36,845 bases of DNA from a virus. The notes under the pieces are model-generated. The model was not told the DNA's origin and searched no databases. It saw only the letters and a list, made by a program, of their open reading frames with translations. Where the stretch lies: the IMG/VR virus record IMGVR_UViG_3300021170_000043, positions 1 to 36,845 of that record; one strand, given 5' to 3'. Positions within the stretch are counted from its first letter, which is position 1. Every line of letters begins with the position of its first letter. The position numbers and the translations under genes are program-made. Below are positions 21,993 to 28,958 of the stretch, in pieces.

Positions 21993-22022
21993 ATGAAGAA
22001 CTTCACTCCGCTGAAGCCATGA
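21993..22022 (+). CDS. Nine-residue leader peptide
   Basis: MKNFTPLKP with AAGGAGG about 10 bases upstream; its TGA overlaps the ATG of the next gene (CCATGATAA). The next gene has no ribosome site of its own, so this mini-frame probably loads ribosomes by coupling. Confidence 0.45.
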   Translation: MKNFTPLKP

Positions 22023-22426
22023 TAACTCGCACGCTCCGCAACGGCATTACTCGCACATATTATCCGTGGTCGGAAGCGGAAGTAATCCGCCGCAGACTTC
22101 GAGTCTCCGGAGCTTCGCTATCCAAGCTCCTTGGATGGAATCCAGCTATGTGGTCAGACTGGAAGCGGATAGGCTTCATACCTTCCCCTGTCATGATTTC
22201 GTTAAAATTCCTCGCCCGCTCAAAGCAACTCATTCCAAGCAGCATGCTGCAAGACGACTCAAACCGATGGGGAATAGGAGCAATCCCCGTTGGCCACTTC
22301 AAGTGGATCGAGACCACTGCCCTACGCAAAGCCCGCCGCGCTGTTGGTCGCTTCCACGACAGAAACGCAGGAAGGTTCTCCATGAAGACCTTCAAGGGCG
22401 GAATCATGATCTATAGGCATTCATAA
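22019..22426 (+). CDS. Helix-turn-helix-like basic protein, 135 aa
   Basis: Residues 17-60 (SEAEVIRRRLRVSGASLSKL then LGWNPAMWSDWKRIGFIPSP) resemble an XRE-type HTH with recognition helix near WNPAMWSDWK. The C-terminal half is rich in Arg/Lys/Trp/Phe (HFKWIETTALRKARRAVGRF). Likely DNA-binding. Translated by coupling with the leader peptide. Confidence 0.6.
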   Translation: MITRTLRNGITRTYYPWSEAEVIRRRLRVSGASLSKLLGWNPAMWSDWKRIGFIPSPVMISLKFLARSKQLIPSSMLQDDSNRWGIGAIPVGHFKWIETTALRKARRAVGRFHDRNAGRFSMKTFKGGIMIYRHS

Positions 22427-22626
22427 TGCGAGTCACGATCTCCTTGCAAGTGCCGAAGTCCTATTCGCACCTTTCCGCGAAGCAGGTGCAATTCTTACTG
22501 AAGCGTGCCATTGAACACGACAGGTTCTGGCAACGGCAGTTCCTGCGACGAGGGAAGGACCAACCATTTCAGCGAACTAGGGTACTTGTAAGTGGGGACA
22601 CTGTGGCAGACTTGAGGGCACGATAA
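22426..22626 (+). CDS. Small basic protein, 66 aa
   Basis: ATG overlaps the previous stop (ATAATGCG). Sequence SAKQVQFLLKRAIEHDRFWQ has Arg/Gln-rich helices and a short strand end (TRVLVSGDTVADLR). It is directly followed by the helicase start. No domain recognised. Confidence 0.65.
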   Translation: MRVTISLQVPKSYSHLSAKQVQFLLKRAIEHDRFWQRQFLRRGKDQPFQRTRVLVSGDTVADLRAR

Positions 22627-24165
22627 ATGACCTCTTTCACTCCCACCGCCGAGCAGCAAGCCATCGTGAGCGCTGCGACAGGAAGCAAGACTTCCCTCAT
22701 GATCCAAGCCTTCGCTGGTTGCTCGAAGACGACGACCTTAGAGCTTGTGGCTCGGGCACTTCCCAGCGACCTGCCAATTCTCTACATCGTTTTCAATTTG
22801 AAGAACAAGAAAGAGGCCGAGGCCAGATTCCCTCCCAATGTCGTAGTGAAAACCATCAACGGCCTCGGCCACGGCGCCTGGGCCAAAGCCATCGGCAAGC
22901 GGCTCACATTGGATGACCGCAAGCTCGGGAAGCTCGTCACGGCCATTGCGAAGGAGCGCGGCTTCAACCCTTCCACTGACCAATGGTCGGGCATCCGCGA
23001 GCTGGTAACGAAAGCCATGCAAGTCGGGCTCGTTCCTAGCAACTACTCCCAAAGGGGCCTAGTAGAGGACACCCAGGAAACGTGGAACGATCTCGCGGAC
23101 TCCTGCGGGGTATTTGAGCAAGTGGAAGTCCTGACAAGCATTGCGAGGGAGGTCCTCGACGCGAGCATTAAGCAGGGGTTCTCGGGTATTATTAGCTTTG
23201 ACGACCAGATATACCTCAGCGTTTTGTTCCACGGAGTCTTCCCTCGGTTTCCACTTGTCCTTGTGGACGAGGCCCAGGACCAAAGTATGCTCAACATCAA
23301 GATGATTTCCCGCACGGCGGCAGACCGCTTAATCGTCGTGGGAGATGACAAGCAAGCGTGTTACCTGTGGCGCGGGGCAGCAGGAGACGCGATGAAGCAA
23401 CTTCGGGTGCTTCGTGCCGAGTGGATCGACCTCCCACTTGCGACTACATTCCGCTGCCCCAAGGTCGTCGTCGCGCGGCAGCAGAAGCACGCACCGGGAT
23501 TCAAGGCATGGGAGCAGTGTAAGGACGGTGAGCACATTCGGTTTCCAAAGAAACCACCGCAAGATGCCCCTGACGAGCAGCCCCATTGGATTTGGACAGA
23601 TGTTCCAAACGGCGGAACGGCTGCCGTTATCTGCCGCAATAACGCGCCGATCCTCTCGCTCGCCTTCAAGCTCCTCGCGCAGGGCACGGCAGTCGTTATG
23701 CTCGGCCGGGACATCGGGAAGGGGCTAGTGGCACTTAGCAAGAAACTCCTGCCGCGCGATGACTTGCAGCGCGATCAGTGTGCCGCACTGATCGAAGATT
23801 GGCGCAACAAGGAAGTCGCGTTCGCGAATGCCAACGGGCAAGAGCGGAAGGCCGAAGGGATCAACGACAGGGCTGACTGCCTTCTCGCCGTGCTCGGAAG
23901 TGAGGGCGTGCAGCATAGCGGCGATCTGCGAAGCAAGCTCGAAGCCCTCTTCGCTCGCGAGAACGGCAAAGTGACCCTCTCTAGCATCCATCGCGCAAAG
24001 GGCCTCGAATGGGATACCATTGTCCACTTGGACCCTTGGCGCATCCCTTCGAAGTATGCGAAGCGCGACCCGGCGCAGCTCGTGCAAGAGTGGAACTTGA
24101 AATATGTCGCGGAGACTAGAACAAAACATACTTTAATAGAAGCTTGTTTAGAGGATTTTCAGTAA
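22627..24165 (+). CDS. SF1 (UvrD/Dda-like) DNA helicase
   Basis: 512 aa. Motif Q/N-terminal TPTAEQQAIVSA, motif I QAFAGCSKTTT (27-37), motif II LVLVDEAQDQS (210-220), motif III VVGDDKQACYLWRG (about 237-250), LATTFRCP and motifs V/VI SSIHRAKGLEWD and VAETRTK (about 494). This is a superfamily 1 ATP-driven helicase, shorter than UvrD and closer in size to phage Dda. It likely unwinds DNA during replication or recombination. The last 17 codons are AT-rich and duplicate an orphan tail 72 bases further on; see 24184-24237. Confidence 0.9.
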   Translation: MTSFTPTAEQQAIVSAATGSKTSLMIQAFAGCSKTTTLELVARALPSDLPILYIVFNLKNKKEAEARFPPNVVVKTINGLGHGAWAKAIGKRLTLDDRKLGKLVTAIAKERGFNPSTDQWSGIRELVTKAMQVGLVPSNYSQRGLVEDTQETWNDLADSCGVFEQVEVLTSIAREVLDASIKQGFSGIISFDDQIYLSVLFHGVFPRFPLVLVDEAQDQSMLNIKMISRTAADRLIVVGDDKQACYLWRGAAGDAMKQLRVLRAEWIDLPLATTFRCPKVVVARQQKHAPGFKAWEQCKDGEHIRFPKKPPQDAPDEQPHWIWTDVPNGGTAAVICRNNAPILSLAFKLLAQGTAVVMLGRDIGKGLVALSKKLLPRDDLQRDQCAALIEDWRNKEVAFANANGQERKAEGINDRADCLLAVLGSEGVQHSGDLRSKLEALFARENGKVTLSSIHRAKGLEWDTIVHLDPWRIPSKYAKRDPAQLVQEWNLKYVAETRTKHTLIEACLEDFQ

Positions 24166-24183
24166 CACTTGCCCGAAAGATGC

Positions 24184-24237
24184 GAGACCCGTTCGAAGCA
24201 CACGCTGATCGAGGCTAACCTGGAGGACTTCGCATGA
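24184..24237 (+). pseudogene. Orphan second 3' end of the helicase gene
   Basis: These 17 codons encode ETRSKHTLIEANLEDFA and stop. The helicase itself ends ETRTKHTLIEACLEDFQ, 72 bases earlier. Almost every third base differs: the in-gene copy uses AGA, TTA and ATA, this one CGT, CTG and ATC like the rest of the operon. The TGA here overlaps the ATG of the next gene, as expected of the ancestral end. An 18-base segment (24166-24183) separates the copies. Confidence 0.75.
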
Positions 24238-24464
24238 ACGATGCACGAAGGAAGGCGCTTACACAGGCGCAGAAGCTCATAAGCGAAGCGCAATCCGTTG
24301 TCGAGGCTGCTCGCGACGAAGAACAGGACGCTTTCGACAACAAGCCAGAGCCGCTGCAAGGAAGCGAAAAGGGCGAGGCTGCAGAAACGGCCATTACTAG
24401 CCTCGAAGAGGCAGCAAATTCGCTCGAAGAGGCAATCGGCGCAATCGACGTGGCTTGCGAATGA
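24234..24464 (+). CDS. Small acidic helical protein, 76 aa
   Basis: RRKALTQAQKLISEAQSVVE, AARDEEQDAFDNKPEPLQGS and SLEEAANSLEEAIGAIDVA predict two helices, probably a helical hairpin. It resembles a phage family with the core RDEEQxAFDNxPExLQxSE, of unknown function. ATG overlaps the orphan helicase tail's stop. Confidence 0.75.
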   Translation: MNDARRKALTQAQKLISEAQSVVEAARDEEQDAFDNKPEPLQGSEKGEAAETAITSLEEAANSLEEAIGAIDVACE

Positions 24465-24670
24465 GGCTCCTTCTCGCCCTTTCCCTCGCCGCTTCCGTCG
24501 CCTTCAATTGGCTCGCCATCGGCGCGTGGTACGTGGAGTACGAAAGCGCTCTACGCTGGCAGAGCCTTGCAAGGGAGCAAGACGACGTGACTACGCAGCA
24601 GGACGAAGTAGTTCGAAAGGCCAGCGCTGCGCTGTCGCAGTGCATGGAACTCTACATCCAGGCGAGGTAA
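24461..24670 (+). CDS. Small single-pass membrane protein
   Basis: 69 aa. Residues 2-24 (RLLLALSLAASVAFNWLAIG) form a membrane helix or signal anchor, followed by a charged helical part (WQSLAREQDDVTTQQDEVVR). Layout resembles an inner-membrane spanin (Rz-like), but size and context are not enough to call it. ATG overlaps the previous stop. Confidence 0.6.
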   Translation: MRLLLALSLAASVAFNWLAIGAWYVEYESALRWQSLAREQDDVTTQQDEVVRKASAALSQCMELYIQAR

Positions 24671-24717
24671 GGGCACTCGCTACAACCCAGGCTTGTTAGA
24701 CAAGCAGGAGGCAGGAA

Positions 24718-25968
24718 ATGCAAACCATCTTCTTCCAGAACCCAGGTGAGATTGATCCGCGCGTGATAACTACCATGGGCGTGAACGTGAAGCCAGGCGC
24801 GGCCGCCAGCGGCCCAATTGGCTACTTCGGCACCGGGCTCAAGTACGCCATCGCAGTGCTGCTTCGCAATGAGCAAGAAGTCGAAGTTTGGAGCGGCCTT
24901 ACGAAGTACTCCTTCTCCCTCGCTCCGCAGGACATAAGGGGGAAGTGGTTCAACCTAGTCGCTATGGCGAAGGACGGCGGCTCGCCCCGCTCCCTCGGCT
25001 TCACATCTGACCTCGGCAAGAACTGGACCGTGGAGAACGCCTACAGGGAGCTTCACTCCAACTCGCTCGACGAGTGCGGTGAGCCGGGGCAGGAGGGCGA
25101 GCCGGCGCCGAGGGCAGGGCGAACTTGCATCGTGGTGCGAGGTGGAGCCTTCGCAAAGGCTCATCGAGAGCGCTTCAGTTTCCTTCTTGATCCCTCGCGA
25201 GTGAAACTCTTCAACGATGGCACTGTGGAAGTCTTCGCCGGGCAGAGCAGCAAGGTATTCTACAAGGGAATAGCTGCGATGCAACTCCCCGAGGACTGCC
25301 CCTCGTCCTACACATATAACTTGCTCGGTAAGCAGCGACTCACCGAGGATCGCACGTTCGAATCGTGTTGGTCCATTCAAGAACAAATCTCCAGGTGTCT
25401 TTGTACCGCTGCACCCGAGGGCGTCCTGGAAACGGTCTTCACTTCCAAGTCTGTGATGGAAGCGAACCTCTCCTACGGCTTCGCGAAGCCGAGCGAGCAG
25501 GCACTCGACACGATTGAGAAGATTATGAAGGAGCGCCCATTGGCGCTCCTTGACAACGTGCGAAGCGTGTATTTTCGCAATCGTTCGAAGGAAGTGAAGC
25601 GCGAGGAGGCGCAGCTAAGTAGTGAGCAAAAGGCGGCCCTTGCAGACGCCATGAGGTTTTGCGAATCCATCGGCTTCCACATTTCGCAGTACCCAGTGAA
25701 GTACTGCCAGAGCCTTGGCGAGCGCGTCATCGCCCTAGCAGACCAGGGAACGATTTGGCTCTCCCGAAGGGCGTTCGACGAGAGCCTTCTCGTGGAGAGC
25801 CTCCTTGAGGAGTTCATCCACCTGCGCAATCGCGTCGCGGACGAGACGCGGCAAATGCAGAATGTGCTCTTCGCGGAGATCATTCGCCTCGGTCGGCAGA
25901 CCAGAGGCCTTCCGCCATTGGGCAGACAGCCCCCGCGCATTCTTCTGAACGACGAAATTCCCTTCTAG
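24718..25968 (+). CDS. GHKL (HATPase_c)-type ATPase with SSB-like C-terminal tail
   Basis: 416 aa. IFFQNPGEIDPRVITTMG and GPIGYFGTGLKYAIAVLLRN (G2 box GYFGTGLK, 35-42) match GHKL ATP-binding folds (Hsp90, MutL, histidine kinases). A later LLEEFIHLRN (E-E-x-x-H) lies in a helical C-terminal part. It ends PRILLNDEIPF; DEIPF closely resembles the DDIPF tail of bacterial SSB, which docks replication proteins. AGGAGG lies about 7 bases before the ATG. Possibly a partner of DNA maintenance proteins; mechanism unknown. Confidence 0.7.
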   Translation: MQTIFFQNPGEIDPRVITTMGVNVKPGAAASGPIGYFGTGLKYAIAVLLRNEQEVEVWSGLTKYSFSLAPQDIRGKWFNLVAMAKDGGSPRSLGFTSDLGKNWTVENAYRELHSNSLDECGEPGQEGEPAPRAGRTCIVVRGGAFAKAHRERFSFLLDPSRVKLFNDGTVEVFAGQSSKVFYKGIAAMQLPEDCPSSYTYNLLGKQRLTEDRTFESCWSIQEQISRCLCTAAPEGVLETVFTSKSVMEANLSYGFAKPSEQALDTIEKIMKERPLALLDNVRSVYFRNRSKEVKREEAQLSSEQKAALADAMRFCESIGFHISQYPVKYCQSLGERVIALADQGTIWLSRRAFDESLLVESLLEEFIHLRNRVADETRQMQNVLFAEIIRLGRQTRGLPPLGRQPPRILLNDEIPF

Positions 25969-25983
25969 AGGAGTTCCTGCAAG

Positions 25984-26241
25984 ATGCACTACTCCAAAGT
26001 CTCCCCTGGCCTCTGGATCATCCAGACCCACGGCACAGTGGGCCGCATGGGTTGCATCTCGCGCGTGTTCCTCGACCACACCTGCGAGGTGCAATTCGGC
26101 ACGGACGGACCATTCGTAGTGCTCCGCTCTCGCTCCTTCCGCCCTGCTACGAAGGAAGAGAAGAAAGCCTTCGGAACTAGCAACTACGGCGTCGTGGAGC
26201 CACAGGAATGGAGTGCTGCCAATGCGCTACCACGCACCTGA
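25984..26241 (+). CDS. Hypothetical protein, 85 aa
   Basis: GAGG is about 13 bases before the ATG. Beta-rich sequence (GLWIIQTHGTVGRMGCISRV, FLDHTCEVQFGTDG), Lys/Glu segment and a short end. Could be a small SH3/KOW-like fold. Its 3' end overlaps the next gene by 20 bases. Confidence 0.65.
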   Translation: MHYSKVSPGLWIIQTHGTVGRMGCISRVFLDHTCEVQFGTDGPFVVLRSRSFRPATKEEKKAFGTSNYGVVEPQEWSAANALPRT

Positions 26242-26584
26242 ACGACCACAGTACGGAAGTGATCTTGCGAGCGCATTACGTATCATTGGCCCCGCCGGCC
26301 CGCTCGGCGCGTTGCCTATACTGAACATGGAGCCGAATGAGGACGGAACTTGGTGGATCAGGGTCCACTTGCAAGTAAGCACCTCAACGTTTCGGGAGTA
26401 CACTTGCTGCATTAGTGCCATCAGAGAGTTTATGCAGTTGTGGTTACAGGACCCAGAAGCGGTCCTGAAAGACTTCTTCCACTACGACTTCTCGATGGCC
26501 CCCGCCAGGGCACCAAGGGGCACGCAAGGGCACTCGCAAGAGCACTCTGCTACAACACTGGAGGACCTCGGACTCGGCCCGTAG
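26222..26584 (+). CDS. Hypothetical protein with C-terminal TTLEDLGL tag
   Basis: 120 aa from ATG 26222 (GGAG 8 bases upstream; a GTG at 26213 is possible). Folded-looking first 85 residues (DGTWWIRVHLQVSTSTFREY and CISAIREFMQLWLQDPEAVL), then a disordered Ala/Arg/Gln/His linker (APARAPRGTQGHSQEHS), then ATTLEDLGLGP, the shared tag. It ends the unit that precedes the repeat and promoter at 26.6 kb. Confidence 0.7.
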   Translation: MRYHAPERPQYGSDLASALRIIGPAGPLGALPILNMEPNEDGTWWIRVHLQVSTSTFREYTCCISAIREFMQLWLQDPEAVLKDFFHYDFSMAPARAPRGTQGHSQEHSATTLEDLGLGP

Positions 26585-26594
26585 GGCCGGCCCC

Positions 26595-26634
26595 GCCGGC
26601 CCACAATTGGAAGTACAATTGTGTGTTGCGGCGC
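26595..26634 (+). repeat. Dispersed hairpin repeat, copy C
   Basis: GCCGGCCCACAATTGGAAGT then ACAATTGTGTGTTGCGGCGC. CACAATTG/CAATTGTG is a perfect 8-bp stem with a 6-base loop. GGGCCGGC/GCCGGCCC forms another hairpin just before and GGCGC/GCGCC just after. It lies between the 120-aa gene and a promoter, similar to copies A and B near 15.2-15.4 kb. Confidence 0.65.
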
Positions 26635-26652
26635 ATTGCGCCACCCGCCCCA

Positions 26653-26681
26653 TTGACACACTACGCCTGACCCTTTATACT
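26653..26681 (+). promoter_or_regulatory. Sigma70-type promoter
   Basis: TTGACA (26653-26658), 17-base spacer, TATACT (26676-26681). It lies 24 bases before the 160-aa gene. Unlike the others it has no TGn before the -10. Confidence 0.75.
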
Positions 26682-26704
26682 GCCCCACAACGAAAGGACC
26701 ATTC

Positions 26705-27187
26705 ATGGAACCCGCCGCCAAGCCCGCCGCCGCTTCGACCCTTGAGCTTGTGATCCACGGCATATCCTTCCAAGCACCGCAGCCCTTCAGCGAAGGACAC
26801 AGATGCTCCGCAGGGGAGGCCGCGGTGCTCAACGGCATCCTCGCCGAGAATCTCAAGTCGAACTTCAGCAAGAAGATCAAGGACAAAGACATCTCGGTAG
26901 AGGAAGCGCAGAAGCAATTCGCGGCCTACGCTGCCTCTTACGTCCTCTCCCCTCGCCCTTCCATCGATCCCACCGACCGTGCGGCCTTGCGCATAGCCGG
27001 CGACCTCGTGAAGGAAGCGCTGAATGCGAAGGGGCAGAAGCCGGGGGACCTCGCAGACGGACTGTGGGAGAAGTATGTCGCAGTGGTCGCGGCGAAGCCC
27101 AACGTGCGCGCAGAGGCGAAGCGCAGAGTGGAGGCTACGAAGTCTATCGTCTCGCAGACACTCGACCTCGACGGTATTGGCGGCTAA
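26705..27187 (+). CDS. Hypothetical protein, 160 aa
   Basis: AAAGGA about 6 bases before the ATG. Contains CSAGEAAVLNGILAENLKSN, then FSKKIKDKDISVEEAQKQF, RAALRIAGDLVKEALNAKGQ and an acidic end (SQTLDLDGIGG). Helical with Lys/Glu surfaces. Own promoter directly upstream suggests high expression. Its architecture recalls the 164-aa gene at 17319. Function unknown. Confidence 0.75.
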   Translation: MEPAAKPAAASTLELVIHGISFQAPQPFSEGHRCSAGEAAVLNGILAENLKSNFSKKIKDKDISVEEAQKQFAAYAASYVLSPRPSIDPTDRAALRIAGDLVKEALNAKGQKPGDLADGLWEKYVAVVAAKPNVRAEAKRRVEATKSIVSQTLDLDGIGG

Positions 27188-27301
27188 CGCCGCCAGAGAA
27201 CTATGACTACATTCGCTCGCCGCCTTGCTGTGTAGTAGGAGGACTGTGGAAGCTGGCGGCCGTACGCTTCCCTGGCCACAATAACAGAGGAACTAAAGAA
27301 G

Positions 27302-27568
27302 TTGGCTTCCGCCCCCAATCCGCAGTACGTTGAACTCCTCTATCGCGCCCTCGCCGCGCCCATCGGCATTGCAGTGTTGTGCAGTGATGCGACAAGGGCT
27401 CGGAATAGCCTCTACGTTGCGCGAGCGAAGCTTGCCGACCCGTTGCTCGATCGTTTGCAAGTTCGCGTGAACCCACTGCTGCCCGCGAAGGAACTTTGGC
27501 TTATCAAGACGCCAGAGGCGCCAAAGGCGCCGCCGAAGCCTGCGAAGTTCGATTTGAGTCTAATCTAG
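27302..27568 (+). CDS. Hypothetical protein, 88 aa
   Basis: Start at TTG 27302, with GAGGA about 10 bases upstream. Helical/strand mix (YVELLYRALAAPIGIAVLCS, DATRARNSLYVARAKLADPL) with a Pro/Lys-rich end. The 114 bases before it hold two mini-frames (MTTFARRLAV and, after AGGAGG, MEAGGRTLPWPQ) that may be leaders. Confidence 0.6.
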   Translation: MASAPNPQYVELLYRALAAPIGIAVLCSDATRARNSLYVARAKLADPLLDRLQVRVNPLLPAKELWLIKTPEAPKAPPKPAKFDLSLI

Positions 27569-27580
27569 GAACTGTCTGCT

Positions 27581-27820
27581 ATGAAACTCTGGCTTCTTCG
27601 ATCAATTGAGAATCCATTCGCATTTCCAGACAACAAGTCTGGCGGAAATTGTGGCAGCAAGAATGAAGTTCGCTCTGGCCAGCGTGTCATATACACGATT
27701 GATGGTCGCCACGCAATGCTTGACGAATGCTTGCAAGACGGAGATGCCTTCGTGACCTGGAACGACGGAACATTCGGCACGGTTAAGTGGAGCCACTTAA
27801 TTCCTGCGGAGCCGAAATGA
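27581..27820 (+). CDS. Hypothetical protein, 79 aa
   Basis: Beta-rich (SGQRVIYTIDGRHAMLDECL, DAFVTWNDGTFGTVKWSHLI); ends in a Lys. Resembles small SH3/KOW-like phage proteins, not confirmed. Its stop overlaps the next ATG. Confidence 0.65.
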   Translation: MKLWLLRSIENPFAFPDNKSGGNCGSKNEVRSGQRVIYTIDGRHAMLDECLQDGDAFVTWNDGTFGTVKWSHLIPAEPK

Positions 27821-28029
27821 TCGCTCGCAACACCAACGCTGACTTGCGCCGTCGGCACATCTGGATGGACGACGACGATTGGCAGTGGATTCATGAGACC
27901 TTCGGCCCGAGGAACATGAAGCCAAGCGAAGTCATTCGACTTATCCTTCGGAAATATCGCCAGGGCGTAGAGGCCAAGGCAGCAGCCCTTGCCCATCGCC
28001 CTGCCGTGGAGCCTCACATCGATGGCTAA
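27817..28029 (+). CDS. Possible ribbon-helix-helix protein, 70 aa
   Basis: ATG overlaps the previous stop (AATGATCG). RRRHIWMDDDDWQWIHETFG, then MKPSEVIRLILRKYRQG: strand, helix, turn, helix with an SEVIR motif as in ribbon-helix-helix DNA-binding proteins (Arc, MetJ). Probably a small transcriptional regulator. Confidence 0.6.
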   Translation: MIARNTNADLRRRHIWMDDDDWQWIHETFGPRNMKPSEVIRLILRKYRQGVEAKAAALAHRPAVEPHIDG

Positions 28030-28085
28030 AGGGGACCAGGAAGCTGAGCGCCGAAGGCTGCAGATTGCAGAAGGGAGGCTTCGAG

Positions 28086-28274
28086 TTGAAAATGGGCTTC
28101 TCCCTGCGCGAGTTGCTATTCCTACAGGCTGCACTTCGGATGATGCGAGCAAGGATTCGCTCCTCGCCGAGCATACAGAAGGAACTCCTTCTACTTGACA
28201 ATAGACTAACTCGTCTGCGAGCATTCTCCAATGGCCCCTCCGCCGCACCACAGAGCGAATCCGAAGAGTCGTAA
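28086..28274 (+). CDS. Small helical protein, 62 aa
   Basis: TTG 28086 with GGAGG 7 bases upstream, or ATG 28092. FSLRELLFLQAALRMMRARI and SIQKELLLLDNRLTRLRAFS form Leu/Arg-rich amphipathic helices. Acidic end. No domain recognised. Confidence 0.55.
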   Translation: MKMGFSLRELLFLQAALRMMRARIRSSPSIQKELLLLDNRLTRLRAFSNGPSAAPQSESEES

Positions 28275-28473
28275 GTTTAGCCTAAAGGCGCGAACGGCCA
28301 AAGGCCGGGCGAAGAAGCACGGCGATTTCCGCGAGTTATCCATCTACCTCACTACTCCGCAACTAGAACTCCTGCGAGAGCGAGCAGAGCAGAATGACAA
28401 CTCCCTCAGTGCCCAAGTCCGAAGCGACATCGAGCGCGCCAGCCAGCAGTGGTGTGCCTTCGCCCCTCGCTGA
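28231..28473 (+). CDS. Possible ribbon-helix-helix protein, 80 aa
   Basis: Basic N-terminal arm (RKFSLKARTAKGRAKKHGD), then RELSIYLTTPQLELLRERAE and NSLSAQVRSDIERAS, matching a strand-helix-helix pattern of RHH regulators. It overlaps the previous gene by 44 bases and the next by 80. Ribosome site unclear. Confidence 0.5.
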   Translation: MAPPPHHRANPKSRKFSLKARTAKGRAKKHGDFRELSIYLTTPQLELLRERAEQNDNSLSAQVRSDIERASQQWCAFAPR

Positions 28474-28708
28474 AGCCGACGCGCAGTCGCTCGAAGTCCT
28501 AATGTCCCGCGATCCTTTCGAGATGATTGTCGAGGACGACTCGGAAGTCGCTTCGGCGCGCGAAGCGCGGAACTTCCCCACTATCGTTGCAGCACTTCGC
28601 CGGCAGCGCGAGGCTTGGAAGCGCGCCGAAGCGACAGGTGCGACTAAAGCGCCAAAAGCAGCTAAGGCGAAGGTTACCACGAGCCTTGAAGACCTCGGAT
28701 TAGAGTAA
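28394..28708 (+). CDS. Hypothetical protein with C-terminal TTSLEDLGL tag
   Basis: 104 aa. Disordered Ser/Pro/Ala start, acidic middle (SRDPFEMIVEDDSEVASARE), helix (TIVAALRRQREAWKRAE), Ala/Lys-rich linker (GATKAPKAAKAKV) and end TTSLEDLGLE, the shared tag. Its first 80 bases overlap the RHH-like gene. Confidence 0.65.
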   Translation: MTTPSVPKSEATSSAPASSGVPSPLAEADAQSLEVLMSRDPFEMIVEDDSEVASAREARNFPTIVAALRRQREAWKRAEATGATKAPKAAKAKVTTSLEDLGLE

Positions 28709-28709
28709 G

Positions 28710-28958
28710 ATGACTGAACAAGTCAAGACATGTCCTTTTTGTGGCACAGCCGCTGCTTTCTTGAAGAAGGAAAGCGCGAGAGCTGCGGAAGGCGAAGCAC
28801 CGATGAGAGCACTGGGCTGTAACAATGAAGGCTGTAGCATACGTCCGCAGACGCCCTGGCGCGATACACAGCAATGGAAGCAAGGAGTTGGTTATTACGA
28901 CGTAAGCTATGACAAAGTTGCAATTTCTGAATGGAACCGCCGCCTTGCAGACCTTTGA
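28710..28958 (+). CDS. Lar-like restriction-alleviation zinc protein
   Basis: 82 aa. KTCPFCGTAAAFLKKE and LGCNNEGCSIRPQTPW supply two Cys pairs (C..C and C....C) and the end has KVAISEWNRR. This is the layout of the Lar family (CPFCG...C...C, then A...WN.R), whose founding Rac-prophage member counters type I restriction. Function here is by family resemblance only. Start is two bases after the previous stop. Confidence 0.65.
   Translation: MTEQVKTCPFCGTAAAFLKKESARAAEGEAPMRALGCNNEGCSIRPQTPWRDTQQWKQGVGYYDVSYDKVAISEWNRRLADL

Noticed and set aside
24461-24670. Inner-membrane spanin (Rz)
   Set aside because: One membrane helix and a charged part fit loosely, but there is no overlapping lipoprotein gene, holin or endolysin nearby.
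28022-28198. A 58-aa plus-strand ORF (MAKGDQEAERRRLQ)
   Set aside because: Overlaps most of the better supported 62-aa gene (28086-28274), although its ATG overlaps the previous stop; left out as uncertain.
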